Shown here in pieces: positions 1 to 5,745 of a stretch of DNA of 6,242 bases. The notes under the pieces are model-generated. The model worked only from the letters and a program-made list of their open reading frames with translations. It ran no database searches and was not told the origin of the DNA. Location: contig DJEW01000042.1 of the NCBI GenBank assembly GCA_002431965.1, forward strand, positions 887 through 7,128. The letters are read 5' to 3'. The translations under genes were made by a program, and so were the position numbers. The stretch comes from Clostridiales bacterium UBA5888 (GTDB lineage: Bacteria > Bacillota > Clostridia > Oscillospirales > Oscillospiraceae). The first letter of the stretch is position 1. Every line of letters starts with the position of its first letter.

Positions 1-18
1 AGCACTGTTCAAGACCAT
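1..18 (-). CDS. 5' end of an unidentified leftward gene (partial)
   Basis: Only the first few codons lie in the window, so the product cannot be named. On the minus strand an AGGAGG ribosome binding site (bases 26-21) is followed by ATG at 18-16 and, in the same frame, TTG at 12-10. The ATG is only 2 bases from the AGGAGG, which is too close for efficient initiation. The TTG is 8 bases away and is the better start by spacing; the peptide would then begin M-N-S-A. A consensus promoter at 72-100 points into it, which supports a real gene. In Firmicutes the gene after rpsU is often a GatB/YqeY-family protein, but nothing visible here confirms that. Confidence 0.45.
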
Positions 19-71
19 TTCCTCCTGTTATTTCGATAGTATTCAACACTTGGCTTTCGGGTATTTTGCCT

Positions 72-100
72 ATCTTAGCGCATCGGCGAGAGACTGTCAA
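72..100 (-). promoter_or_regulatory. Sigma-A promoter for the leftward gene at the left edge
   Basis: On the minus strand TTGACA (100-95) and TAAGAT (77-72) are separated by exactly 17 bases. Transcription would start near base 65, leaving a leader of about 45-50 bases before the start codon at 18 or 12. It lies just beyond the rpsU terminator, so the next gene is a separate transcription unit rather than an rpsU operon member. Confidence 0.8.
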
Positions 101-120
101 CACAGAAAAATACTTTATGG

Positions 121-154
121 CAAAAACAAAATCCCCGCTCGGATGAGCGGGGAT
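121..154 (-). terminator. Rho-independent terminator of rpsU
   Basis: A perfect 10-bp GC-rich stem (131-140 with 145-154) closes a 4-base loop. Read on the minus strand it is followed directly by a T-rich run from bases 130-121 (TTTGTTTTTG). It begins 16 bases after the rpsU stop codon. This is a textbook intrinsic terminator for the leftward transcript. Confidence 0.92.
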
Positions 155-169
155 CTGTGCGATCGAAAA

Positions 170-349
170 TCAATAATAGCGCTTGTTCTTGCGGGCGGCC
201 TCGGATTTCTTGCGGCGCTTGACGCTGGGGCTCTGGTAGTACTCCTTCTTACGCAGGTCAGCCAGAACTCCGGCCTTCGCGCAGGAGCGCTTGAAGCGCT
301 TCAGAGCGGCATCCAGAGACTCGTTTTCCTTGACATGGATTTCAGACAT
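170..349 (-). CDS. rpsU: 30S ribosomal protein bS21
   Basis: The 59-residue product is the small-subunit protein bS21, which sits near the 3' end of 16S rRNA and helps initiation. It starts MSEIHVKENESLDAALKRFK and carries the family's conserved continuation R-S-C-A-K-A-G-V-L-A-D-L-R-K-K-E-Y-Y, followed by a Lys/Arg-rich tail ending K-R-Y-Y. The length matches Firmicutes homologues (about 57-60 residues). The ATG at 349-347 is preceded on the minus strand by a GGAGGGAGGG tract (366-357), 7 bases from its near edge to the start. The gene has its own consensus promoter (418-446) and terminator (121-154), so it appears to be monocistronic. It is divergent from the release factor gene. The overlapping plus-strand frame at 50-424 is a shadow. 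Confidence 0.97.
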   Translation of the reverse strand: MSEIHVKENESLDAALKRFKRSCAKAGVLADLRKKEYYQSPSVKRRKKSEAARKNKRYY

Positions 350-417
350 TCTATATCCCTCCCTCCGCAGGCGCCGAAACGCTTTGGAAGATCAAACTTT
401 CGGCTTTTAACGTGGGT

Positions 418-446
418 ATTATAAGCTGTCCGGCGTTTCTTGTCAA
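418..446 (-). promoter_or_regulatory. Full-consensus sigma-A promoter of rpsU
   Basis: On the minus strand a perfect TTGACA (446-441) and a perfect TATAAT (423-418) are separated by 17 bases, as expected for a highly expressed ribosomal protein gene. Transcription would start near base 411, giving a leader of roughly 60 bases ahead of rpsU. Confidence 0.93.
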
Positions 447-545
447 GGGCGAGATTGGGAACAAACCGTGAACATTGCCAAATCGCCGCCCGGTTTTACC
501 GTCGTTTTTCCTCTGCTTCCTTTCCCGGGAACAGATTTTTGTGCG

Positions 546-574
546 TTTACATTCGCGGCGGCGTGTGGTAAAAT
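546..574 (+). promoter_or_regulatory. Sigma-A promoter of the release factor gene
   Basis: TTTACA (546-551) and TAAAAT (569-574) are separated by 17 bases, each one mismatch from consensus. Transcription would start near 581, leaving a leader of about 25 bases that includes the AGGAGG ribosome binding site at 591-596. It is back to back with the rpsU promoter; about 100 bases separate the two -35 boxes. Confidence 0.8.
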
Positions 575-606
575 TTATATTTATATGGGAAGGAGGAGAC
601 GCGCGG

Positions 607-1647
607 ATGCTCGAAAAGCTGAAAAGTCTCTCGCAGAAATACGCGGAGATCGAGTACATGCTCTCGCAAAGCGAAGTCTGGGCGGACGCTCAGAAGGCCG
701 CGGCGCTCAGCCGCGAGAAGGCCGAGCTCACCCCTCTGATGGAGGCCTACGAACGCTACGAGGCCTTCCGGCAGGAGGCCGGGAGCGCGGAAGCGCTTCT
801 CTCCGACCCCGAAATGAAAGACCTTGCGCGCGAAACGCTCAGCGAGGCGCGAATCGGTATGGAGCGCACGGCGGAGGAGCTGAAGATCCTCCTGCTGCCG
901 AAGGACCCGGACGACGGGAAAAACGTCATTGTGGAGATCCGCGGCGGCGTCGGCGGAGAGGAAAGCGCTCTCTTTGCCGCCGATCTCTTCCGGATGTACG
1001 AAATGTACGCCGAGCGGAAGGGCTTCTCGGTCGAGATCGTCAACCGCAGCGAGACCGAACTCGGCGGCATCCGGGAGATCGATTTCATCGTCGGCGGCGC
1101 GAACGCCTTTTCGCGCTTCCGGTTTGAAAGCGGCGTGCACCGCGTGCAGCGCGTGCCGGAAACGGAGACGCAGGGCCGCATCCACACGAGCACCTGCACC
1201 GTGGCGGTGCTGCCGGAGCTGGAAGAGACCGAGTTTCATCTGGACCCCGCCGAATTGCAGATCGATACGTTCCGCTCCTCCGGCGCGGGCGGGCAGAAGG
1301 TCAACAAGACCTCCTCCGCCGTGCGTCTGACCCATATCCCCACCGGGATCGTCGTGGCAAGTCAGGTCGAGCGCAGTCATTTTCAGAACCTTGAAAACTG
1401 CAAAAACATGCTGCGCGCACGTCTCGCCGAAATAAAGGAGCGCGAGCATCTTGAAAAGATAAGCGACATAAAGGGCGTACAGATGAAGATAGAATGGGGC
1501 AGCCAGATCCGCTCTTACGTTTTCATGCCGTATCAGCTCGTGAAGGATCACCGCACAAACTACGAAAACGGCAATATCGACAACGTCATGAACGGCGATA
1601 TTGACGGCTTTATAAACGCCTATCTCTCCATGCGCGCCGCCGGCTGA
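607..1647 (+). CDS. prfA: Class I peptide chain release factor, RF1-type with an RF2-like C-terminus
   Basis: This 346-residue class I release factor recognises stop codons in the ribosomal A site and triggers peptidyl-tRNA hydrolysis. Residues 1-227 read as RF1: an N-terminal helical domain, then LLLPKDPDDGKNVIVEIRG (about 95-113), GGEES (116-120), and HRVQRVPETETQGRIHTS (178-195). That last stretch contains the RF1-type stop-codon tripeptide P-x-T (PET, 184-186), so UAA/UAG reading is predicted. The catalytic GGQ is at 228-230. After it, IEWGSQIRSYVF (295-306), LVKDHRT (311-317) and NGDIDGFINAYL (329-340) resemble RF2, where RF1 normally has R-I-R-T-Y-N-F-P-Q. The ATG at 607 was chosen because AGGAGG (591-596) lies 10 bases upstream and the protein then aligns with RF1 N-termini; an upstream in-frame ATG at 475 precedes the promoter. 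No RF2-style programmed frameshift is visible. Family is certain; RF1 naming rests on the PxT motif. Confidence 0.88.
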   Translation: MLEKLKSLSQKYAEIEYMLSQSEVWADAQKAAALSREKAELTPLMEAYERYEAFRQEAGSAEALLSDPEMKDLARETLSEARIGMERTAEELKILLLPKDPDDGKNVIVEIRGGVGGEESALFAADLFRMYEMYAERKGFSVEIVNRSETELGGIREIDFIVGGANAFSRFRFESGVHRVQRVPETETQGRIHTSTCTVAVLPELEETEFHLDPAELQIDTFRSSGAGGQKVNKTSSAVRLTHIPTGIVVASQVERSHFQNLENCKNMLRARLAEIKEREHLEKISDIKGVQMKIEWGSQIRSYVFMPYQLVKDHRTNYENGNIDNVMNGDIDGFINAYLSMRAAG

Positions 1648-1685
1648 CGCGCTGCGCGACCGTATTTATACCGTATCTATGACGC

Positions 1686-1713
1686 ACGGCAGCGGCACGA
1701 ATGCCGCTGCCGT
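1686..1713. terminator. Perfect 12-bp inverted repeat between convergent ORFs, possible bidirectional terminator
   Basis: Bases 1686-1697 pair perfectly with 1702-1713 around a CGAA loop, giving a very stable GC-rich hairpin. It starts 38 bases after the release factor stop and lies 8 bases beyond the stop of the leftward 20-codon ORF. Neither strand has a T-run after it, so it is not a classical intrinsic terminator. It could act with Rho, protect 3' ends, or be structural. Confidence 0.5.
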
Positions 1714-1721
1714 CGAGACCG

Positions 1722-1784
1722 TCACCGTCCGCTCGGGCCGGGGTCGTAATCGCCGAAGATCATATCGTCAATATCGTATTCCAT
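1722..1784 (-). CDS. Small ORF, 20-residue acidic peptide with a very strong ribosome binding site
   Basis: The minus strand encodes MEYDIDDMIFGDYDPGPSGR and then TGA. The ATG (1784-1782) is preceded at 7 bases by AAAGGAGG (1799-1792), the best Shine-Dalgarno match in the window. The peptide is acidic (five Asp and one Glu against one Arg), Tyr/Met/Phe-bearing, and has a Gly-Pro tail. It has no signal peptide and no membrane segment. A weak promoter candidate lies upstream (1819-1848) and a strong hairpin follows the stop. No gene follows it on the same strand before the antisense of prfA, so it is not an obvious leader peptide. I do not recognise a family. It could be a small protein, a regulatory upstream ORF of an unseen RNA, or a chance ORF; the ribosome binding site is the main argument that it is translated. 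Confidence 0.5.
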   Translation of the reverse strand: MEYDIDDMIFGDYDPGPSGR

Positions 1785-1818
1785 GTTTCTTCCTCCTTTA
1801 TTTTATCAGCACATACTA

Positions 1819-1848
1819 ATTTTATGCGCCGGTCTCCGGCATTATGAA
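1819..1848 (-). promoter_or_regulatory. Weak candidate promoter for the 20-codon ORF
   Basis: On the minus strand TTCATA (1848-1843) and TAAAAT (1824-1819) are separated by 18 bases. The -10 box is good and the -35 box matches four of six positions. The spacer contains a small inverted repeat, GCCGG-AGA-CCGGC. Transcription would start about 28 bases ahead of the ORF. Confidence 0.35.
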
Positions 1849-1897
1849 CTCTGCGTAAAAAATATTCCGTCGAAACGCGCCGGATGCATAATTTTGC

Positions 1898-1926
1898 TTG
1901 ATTCATGCAGGGCATTGAGTTATAAT
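1898..1926 (+). promoter_or_regulatory. Sigma-A promoter of the foldase gene
   Basis: TTGATT (1898-1903) and a perfect TATAAT (1921-1926) are separated by 17 bases. Transcription would start near 1933, giving a leader of about 40 bases that is AT-rich and carries AAAAGGA (1956-1962) ahead of the ATG at 1972. Confidence 0.82.
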
Positions 1927-1971
1927 ATTCAAGCTGTTTTATAATTTTATTAAACAAAAGGATGACACATA

Positions 1972-3516
1972 ATGAGCGCATCAACCGAAAAGAAAAACCG
2001 CCAGGCCGCCCGCGAGGCCGGCACTGACAAAAAGCTTCTCGCCGCGCAGGAAGAGGCGAGAAAGCAGGCAAAGAGCAAGCGTCGCTGGACGATAGGCACG
2101 ATACTTGTCGTGCTGCTCATCGCCGCCATCATCTTCCTTGACTCCGGCTTTCTCTACAAGAACACCACCGCCGTCACAGTCGGCGATGAGAGCTATTCCC
2201 CTGCGGAGATGAACTATCAGTACGCCAGCCAGTACTATAACTGGATCAACCAGTACGGCAGCTATGCGTCCATGTTCGGGCTGGACACCTCCACGGGTCT
2301 TGCCGGGCTCAGCTCGCAGAGCTGCGCAATGTCTGACGGCGGCACATGGAAGGATTTCTTCCTCGACAGCGCCGTTGAGACGCTCGTTCAGAACAAGGCT
2401 CTCACCGACTACGCCGCCGAAAACGGCATCACCCTGACGGATGAAGAGAAAGCTACCGTTGATTCCGATGTTGACTCCGTCGCATCCTACGCCAAGCTTC
2501 AGGGCTACTCCAGCGCGGACAACTTCCTCGCTGCAAACTATGGCACCGGCGTAAACACCAAGATCGCAAAACAGGCGGCATATGAAAGCTCCCTCGCCTC
2601 CAAGGCGGCGCAGGAATATTCCGATTCTCTTGTGTATACCGACGCTCAGCTTGAAGAGAAGTATGCCAGCTACAACGGCGAGCGCGACTATTTTGACATA
2701 GCCTACTACTATGCCGCCGCCGAGACCGTCGCCGCCGAGGACGGCACGCAGGCCGCCACCGAGGAAACCGTCGCCGCGGCAAAAGCCACGGCTGACGCCA
2801 TTCTCGACGCTTACAACGCCGCCGATGGCGACGATATTGCGGCAAGGCTCAACGAAGCGCTCGCCGAGGCGGGTGTGGATGGTGAGTGCGTGCATAATAC
2901 CGCAATTGCCGGCTCTTCCCTGGGCACATACAAGGACTGGGCAATGGACAGCTCCCGCAAGGCAGGCGACGCGACCGTCACCCCCAACGCCAACGAGGAC
3001 GGGTACTATGTCGTCGCGTTCATCTCCCGCAGCGACAACCACTATAAGCTCGCGCAGGTGCGCCACATCCTCATAAAGGCAGAGGCCGACGAGAACGGCG
3101 AGTACACCGACGAGGCGAAGGCCGCCGCAAAAGCGCGCGCCGAGGAGCTTTATGCCGAGTGGAAGGCAGGTCCTGCAACGGAGGAGAGCTTTGCGGAAAT
3201 GGCGGACGAGTATTCCGAGGACACCGGCTCAAATACGAACGGCGGTCTCTATGATTCCGTGCGCAAGGGGCAGATGGTGGAGGAGTTTGATGCGTTCTGC
3301 TTTGCCGGGCATAAGCACGGCGACACCGCCATCGTCTACGGCGAGAGCAGCAGCTATGCCGGTTACCACATCGTCTACTATGTCGGCGAGGGCGAGCTTT
3401 GCAGCAACGAGATCGCGCGCACCGACCTTCAGTCTGCCGACCTTGAAAGCTGGCTCACCGGTCTGACCGAAAACTACAGCGCCGCCAAGAGCTTCTGGTT
3501 CAGGCTGGTCGGCTGA
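1972..3516 (+). CDS. Membrane-anchored parvulin-type peptidylprolyl isomerase (PrsA-like foldase)
   Basis: The 514-residue product is a predicted extracytoplasmic foldase. Residues 1-38 are a charged, Lys/Arg/Ala/Glu-rich cytoplasmic tail. Residues 41-57 (IGTILVVLLIAAIIFLD) form one membrane segment, positive-inside, so the remainder lies outside the cell. Residues 65-350 are a helical chaperone-like region with an Ala/Glu-rich stretch (about 248-300). The rotamase domain is at about 361-472: VRHILIKA (363-370), a helical insert, SFAEMADEYSED (406-417), GGLYDSVRKGQMVEEFD (424-440) and YHIVYYVGEG (465-474). The VRHILIK opening, KGQMVEEF and the final His-Ile-Val strand are parvulin hallmarks. 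Unlike B. subtilis PrsA (about 290 residues, a lipoprotein) there is no lipobox Cys; a transmembrane helix does the anchoring. ATG 1972 has AAGGA 9 bases upstream and a strong promoter. Long opposite-strand frames here are shadows. Confidence 0.88.
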   Translation: MSASTEKKNRQAAREAGTDKKLLAAQEEARKQAKSKRRWTIGTILVVLLIAAIIFLDSGFLYKNTTAVTVGDESYSPAEMNYQYASQYYNWINQYGSYASMFGLDTSTGLAGLSSQSCAMSDGGTWKDFFLDSAVETLVQNKALTDYAAENGITLTDEEKATVDSDVDSVASYAKLQGYSSADNFLAANYGTGVNTKIAKQAAYESSLASKAAQEYSDSLVYTDAQLEEKYASYNGERDYFDIAYYYAAAETVAAEDGTQAATEETVAAAKATADAILDAYNAADGDDIAARLNEALAEAGVDGECVHNTAIAGSSLGTYKDWAMDSSRKAGDATVTPNANEDGYYVVAFISRSDNHYKLAQVRHILIKAEADENGEYTDEAKAAAKARAEELYAEWKAGPATEESFAEMADEYSEDTGSNTNGGLYDSVRKGQMVEEFDAFCFAGHKHGDTAIVYGESSSYAGYHIVYYVGEGELCSNEIARTDLQSADLESWLTGLTENYSAAKSFWFRLVG

Positions 3517-3533
3517 TAACGTACTGAATTTTT

Positions 3534-3565
3534 ATCCGCCGAAAGCCGCATGACTTTCGGCGGAT
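3534..3565 (+). terminator. 12-bp hairpin after the foldase gene, imperfect terminator
   Basis: Bases 3534-3545 pair perfectly with 3554-3565 around an 8-base loop, beginning 18 bases after the foldase stop. Only two T residues follow on the plus strand, so termination is probably partial. No convincing promoter lies between this hairpin and tcdA at 3594, which suggests that some transcription reads through into the downstream genes. Confidence 0.55.
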
Positions 3566-3593
3566 TCGCTATGGGAATTATAAGGTAAACATT

Positions 3594-4307
3594 ATGAACG
3601 AAAGAACAATGCGCGCGCAGATGCTGCTGGGCAGCGGCGCAATGGACGCTCTTCGCGCCGCGCATGTCGCGGTGTTCGGTCTGGGCGGCGTCGGCTCGTG
3701 GTGCGCCGAAGCGCTTGCGCGCTCCGGTGTGGGAACGCTCACGCTTATAGATCAGGACACCGTCTCGCGCTCCAACATCAACCGCCAGCTCTGCGCACTG
3801 GAATCCACCGTCGGTCTTTCAAAGGCGGAGGTCATGGCAGCCAGAGTGCGCGATATCAACCCGGACATTGCCGTGCACGCCGTCGTCGGCTGCTACTCCG
3901 GCGCAGACCGTGACCGCTTTTTCGCCGATTATGACTACGTTGTGGACGCGATCGACCTCGTCTCATGCAAGGTTGACCTCATCATGAGCTGCCGTGAGCG
4001 CGGCATACCCATCATCTCCGCGCTCGGCACCGGCAACAAGCGCAATGCGGCGCTGCTGGAGATAACCGACATTTCCAAAACCTATGGCTGCGCCCTTGCG
4101 CGCGTCGTGCGGAAGGAGCTCCGCGCACGCGGCGTGACGCGCCACACGGTGGTCTTCTCCCCGGAAGAGCCGATGCAGCCGGACGCGCTGGAGGCTCCCC
4201 CTCCCGGACGGAGAAGCGTCCCGGGATCGCTGGTGTGGGTCCCGGCAAGCGCGGGGCTGCTTTTGTGCCAGCACGTCGTCGCGCAGCTGACCGGTCTTTC
4301 CGAATAG
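3594..4307 (+). CDS. tcdA: tRNA threonylcarbamoyladenosine dehydratase (ThiF/E1-like, TcdA family)
   Basis: TcdA uses ATP to activate and cyclise t6A at position 37 of ANN-decoding tRNAs to ct6A. The 237-residue product has an N-terminal MLLG (10-13), the nucleotide-binding GLGGVG (29-34) followed by SWCAEALARSGVG (35-47), LIDQD (51-55), SNINRQ (60-65), GLSKAEVMAARVRDINP (74-90) and VVDAID (116-121). These are the E1-like adenylation motifs in the TcdA/YgdL arrangement; MoeB- and ThiF-type members carry other C-termini with zinc Cys pairs, not seen here. The length fits Firmicutes YrvM proteins and is shorter than E. coli TcdA (268). ATG 3594 follows AAGG (3582-3585) at 8 bases. The stop codon TAG overlaps the rarA ribosome binding site. 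The yrvM-yrvN order of B. subtilis is the same pairing. Confidence 0.9.
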   Translation: MNERTMRAQMLLGSGAMDALRAAHVAVFGLGGVGSWCAEALARSGVGTLTLIDQDTVSRSNINRQLCALESTVGLSKAEVMAARVRDINPDIAVHAVVGCYSGADRDRFFADYDYVVDAIDLVSCKVDLIMSCRERGIPIISALGTGNKRNAALLEITDISKTYGCALARVVRKELRARGVTRHTVVFSPEEPMQPDALEAPPPGRRSVPGSLVWVPASAGLLLCQHVVAQLTGLSE

Positions 4308-4318
4308 GAGGTGCACGG

Positions 4319-5569
4319 ATGTATAAGCCTCTCGCAGACGAGATACGCCCGGACAGCCTTGACGAGGTCGTCGGGCAAAAGCACATATTGGGGCGCGACG
4401 GAATGCTCCGCCGCGTCATCGACAGCGGGCGCATACCGAACATGATATTCTACGGTCCGTCCGGCACGGGCAAGACTACCGTCGCGCGGATCATTGCCCA
4501 GCGGACAAACCGCACCCTGCGAAAGCTCAACGCCACGACTGCCGGCATTGCCGACATCAAGCACATAATCGACGAGCTTGACACATTCCTTGCGCCGGGC
4601 GGCGTGCTTTTATATCTTGACGAGATACAGTATTTCAACAAAAAACAGCAGCAGTCGCTGCTTGAGTTTATTGAGGACGGGCGCATCACGCTCATTGCCT
4701 CCACAACGGAGAACCCTTATTTCTGCGTGTTCAACGCCATTCTCAGCCGCTCCACGGTGTTTGAGTTCAAGCCGGTCCCCCCTGAAGAGGTGGAAAAGTC
4801 AGTTGCGCGCGCTATTGACATCATGAATGCGCGCCGCGATGCGCCGCTCACTGTCGAGCCGGGCGTGACGGCGCGGATCGCCGCCGCCTGCGGCGGCGAT
4901 GTGCGCAAGGCGATAAACGCGGTGGAGCTGCTGTTCTCCGCCGCAGCGGGCAAGGAGGCGCTCACGCTTGACGACGCGCGCGCCATCACCCAGCGCAGCT
5001 CCATGCGCTATGACCGCGAGGGGGACGAGCATTTTGACAGTCTTTCCGCGCTGATGAAATCCCTGCGCGGGTCCGACCCGGACGCAGCGATGCACTATCT
5101 CGCGCGGCTGATCGAGGCGGGCGACCTTGTGGGCATATGCCGGCGGCTTTTGTGCTCTGCAAGCGAGGACATCGGGCTTGCCTACCCCATGGCGGTGCCG
5201 ATAGTAAAGGCATGCGTAGACTCTGCTCTCCAGCTCGGTCTGCCGGAGGCGCGGCTGCCGCTGGCAGAGGCTGCGCTCGTGCTCGCCACCGCGCCCAAAT
5301 CCAACAGCGCCTACATGGCGATCGACGCCGCCCTGGCGGATGTGCGCGCAGGTCATGTCGGTTCTTTTCCGCGCGAATTGCAGAATGTCCATGCCGACGG
5401 CACGGGCTTCGAGCGCGGGCAGGGCTACAAATACCCGCACAACTATCCGGGGCATTGGGTGCGCCAGCAATACCTGCCGGACGATCTGAAAAACGCGCGC
5501 TACTACGAGTACGGTGACAACAAGACCGAGCAGGCGGCGCGCCGCTATTGGGAGGAGATAAAGAAATAA
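4319..5569 (+). CDS. rarA: Replication-associated recombination protein A (RarA/MgsA AAA+ ATPase)
   Basis: RarA is a clamp-loader-like AAA+ ATPase that acts at stalled forks and single-strand gaps. The 416-residue product is close to B. subtilis YrvN/RarA (about 420). It starts MYKPLADEIRPDSLDEVVGQ and has Walker A GPSGTGKTT (46-54), Walker B LLYLDEIQ (97-104) running into FNKKQQQSLLEFIEDG, sensor 1 ASTTENPYF (127-135), an SRS arginine-finger region (142-145) and sensor 2 GGDVRKAIN (192-200). The C-terminal tetramerisation region has DPDAAMHYLARLIEAGD (253-269), SEDIGLAYP (282-290) and NYPGHWVRQQYLPD (375-388), all RarA signatures. ATG 4319 was chosen because AGGAGG (4306-4311) is 7 bases upstream; an earlier in-frame ATG at 4235 lies inside tcdA. 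The stop overlaps the next start as TAATG. Confidence 0.95.
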   Translation: MYKPLADEIRPDSLDEVVGQKHILGRDGMLRRVIDSGRIPNMIFYGPSGTGKTTVARIIAQRTNRTLRKLNATTAGIADIKHIIDELDTFLAPGGVLLYLDEIQYFNKKQQQSLLEFIEDGRITLIASTTENPYFCVFNAILSRSTVFEFKPVPPEEVEKSVARAIDIMNARRDAPLTVEPGVTARIAAACGGDVRKAINAVELLFSAAAGKEALTLDDARAITQRSSMRYDREGDEHFDSLSALMKSLRGSDPDAAMHYLARLIEAGDLVGICRRLLCSASEDIGLAYPMAVPIVKACVDSALQLGLPEARLPLAEAALVLATAPKSNSAYMAIDAALADVRAGHVGSFPRELQNVHADGTGFERGQGYKYPHNYPGHWVRQQYLPDDLKNARYYEYGDNKTEQAARRYWEEIKK

Positions 5570-5745
5570 TGGACATTCAGGTCGGCGACATACTTGTGAT
5601 GAAAAAAGCCCACCCCTGCGGCAGCAGGGAGTGGGAGGTGCTGCGTACAGGGGCGGACTTCAAGCTGCGCTGCCGCGGCTGCGCTCATGAGGTCATGGGC
5701 GCAAGGTCAAAGTTTGAGCGCAGCATCCGCGAGGTACGGCGGTGA
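5569..5745 (+). CDS. DUF951 family small protein
   Basis: The 58-residue product belongs by its motifs to DUF951, a Firmicutes family of unknown function. It begins MDIQVGDILVMKKAHPCGSR, and the KKxHPCG motif is at 12-18. It continues with W-E-V-L-R-T-G-A-D (22-30) and a C-x2-C pair (Cys35, Cys38), and ends in a basic tail. His15, Cys17, Cys35 and Cys38 could bind zinc, which would be consistent with nucleic-acid or ribosome contact, but this is inference. The ATG overlaps the rarA stop by one base (TAATG), and GGAGGAG (5551-5557) lies 11 bases upstream. A longer frame from 5548 would overlap rarA and lacks a suitable binding site. Its own stop overlaps the next start, so it sits inside a translationally coupled set. 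Confidence 0.85.
   Translation: MDIQVGDILVMKKAHPCGSREWEVLRTGADFKLRCRGCAHEVMGARSKFERSIREVRR

Noticed and set aside
50..424. 124-codon plus-strand frame across the rpsU region
   Set aside because: It covers the rpsU terminator, coding region and leader in antisense and lacks a ribosome binding site. bS21 on the minus strand is unambiguous.
522..531. Palindrome TTCCCGGGAA upstream of the prfA promoter, a possible operator
   Set aside because: It is a single 10-base palindrome 14 bases ahead of the -35 box, with no second copy and no recognised regulator site; chance is a fair explanation.
607..720. RF2-style programmed +1 frameshift
   Set aside because: The frame is open from the ATG at 607 to the stop with no internal UGA and no CUUUGA-type slippery site near the N-terminus.
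547..1551. 334-codon open frame on the minus strand
   Set aside because: It is the antisense of the release factor gene. It has no ribosome binding site and gives a His/Leu/Arg/Ala-rich product typical of a shadow frame in GC-rich DNA.
1981..3066. 361-codon open frame on the minus strand within the foldase gene
   Set aside because: The plus-strand frame has clear parvulin motifs and a promoter. The antisense product is Gly/Val-rich low-complexity with no recognisable domain.
3556..3584. TTCGGC - 17 bases - TATAAG as a tcdA promoter
   Set aside because: The -35 box is poor and lies inside the hairpin stem. The predicted start would fall after the tcdA ribosome binding site.
4799..5470. 223-codon minus-strand frame within rarA
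   Set aside because: RarA motifs span the same DNA on the plus strand; the antisense has no start signals and no family resemblance.
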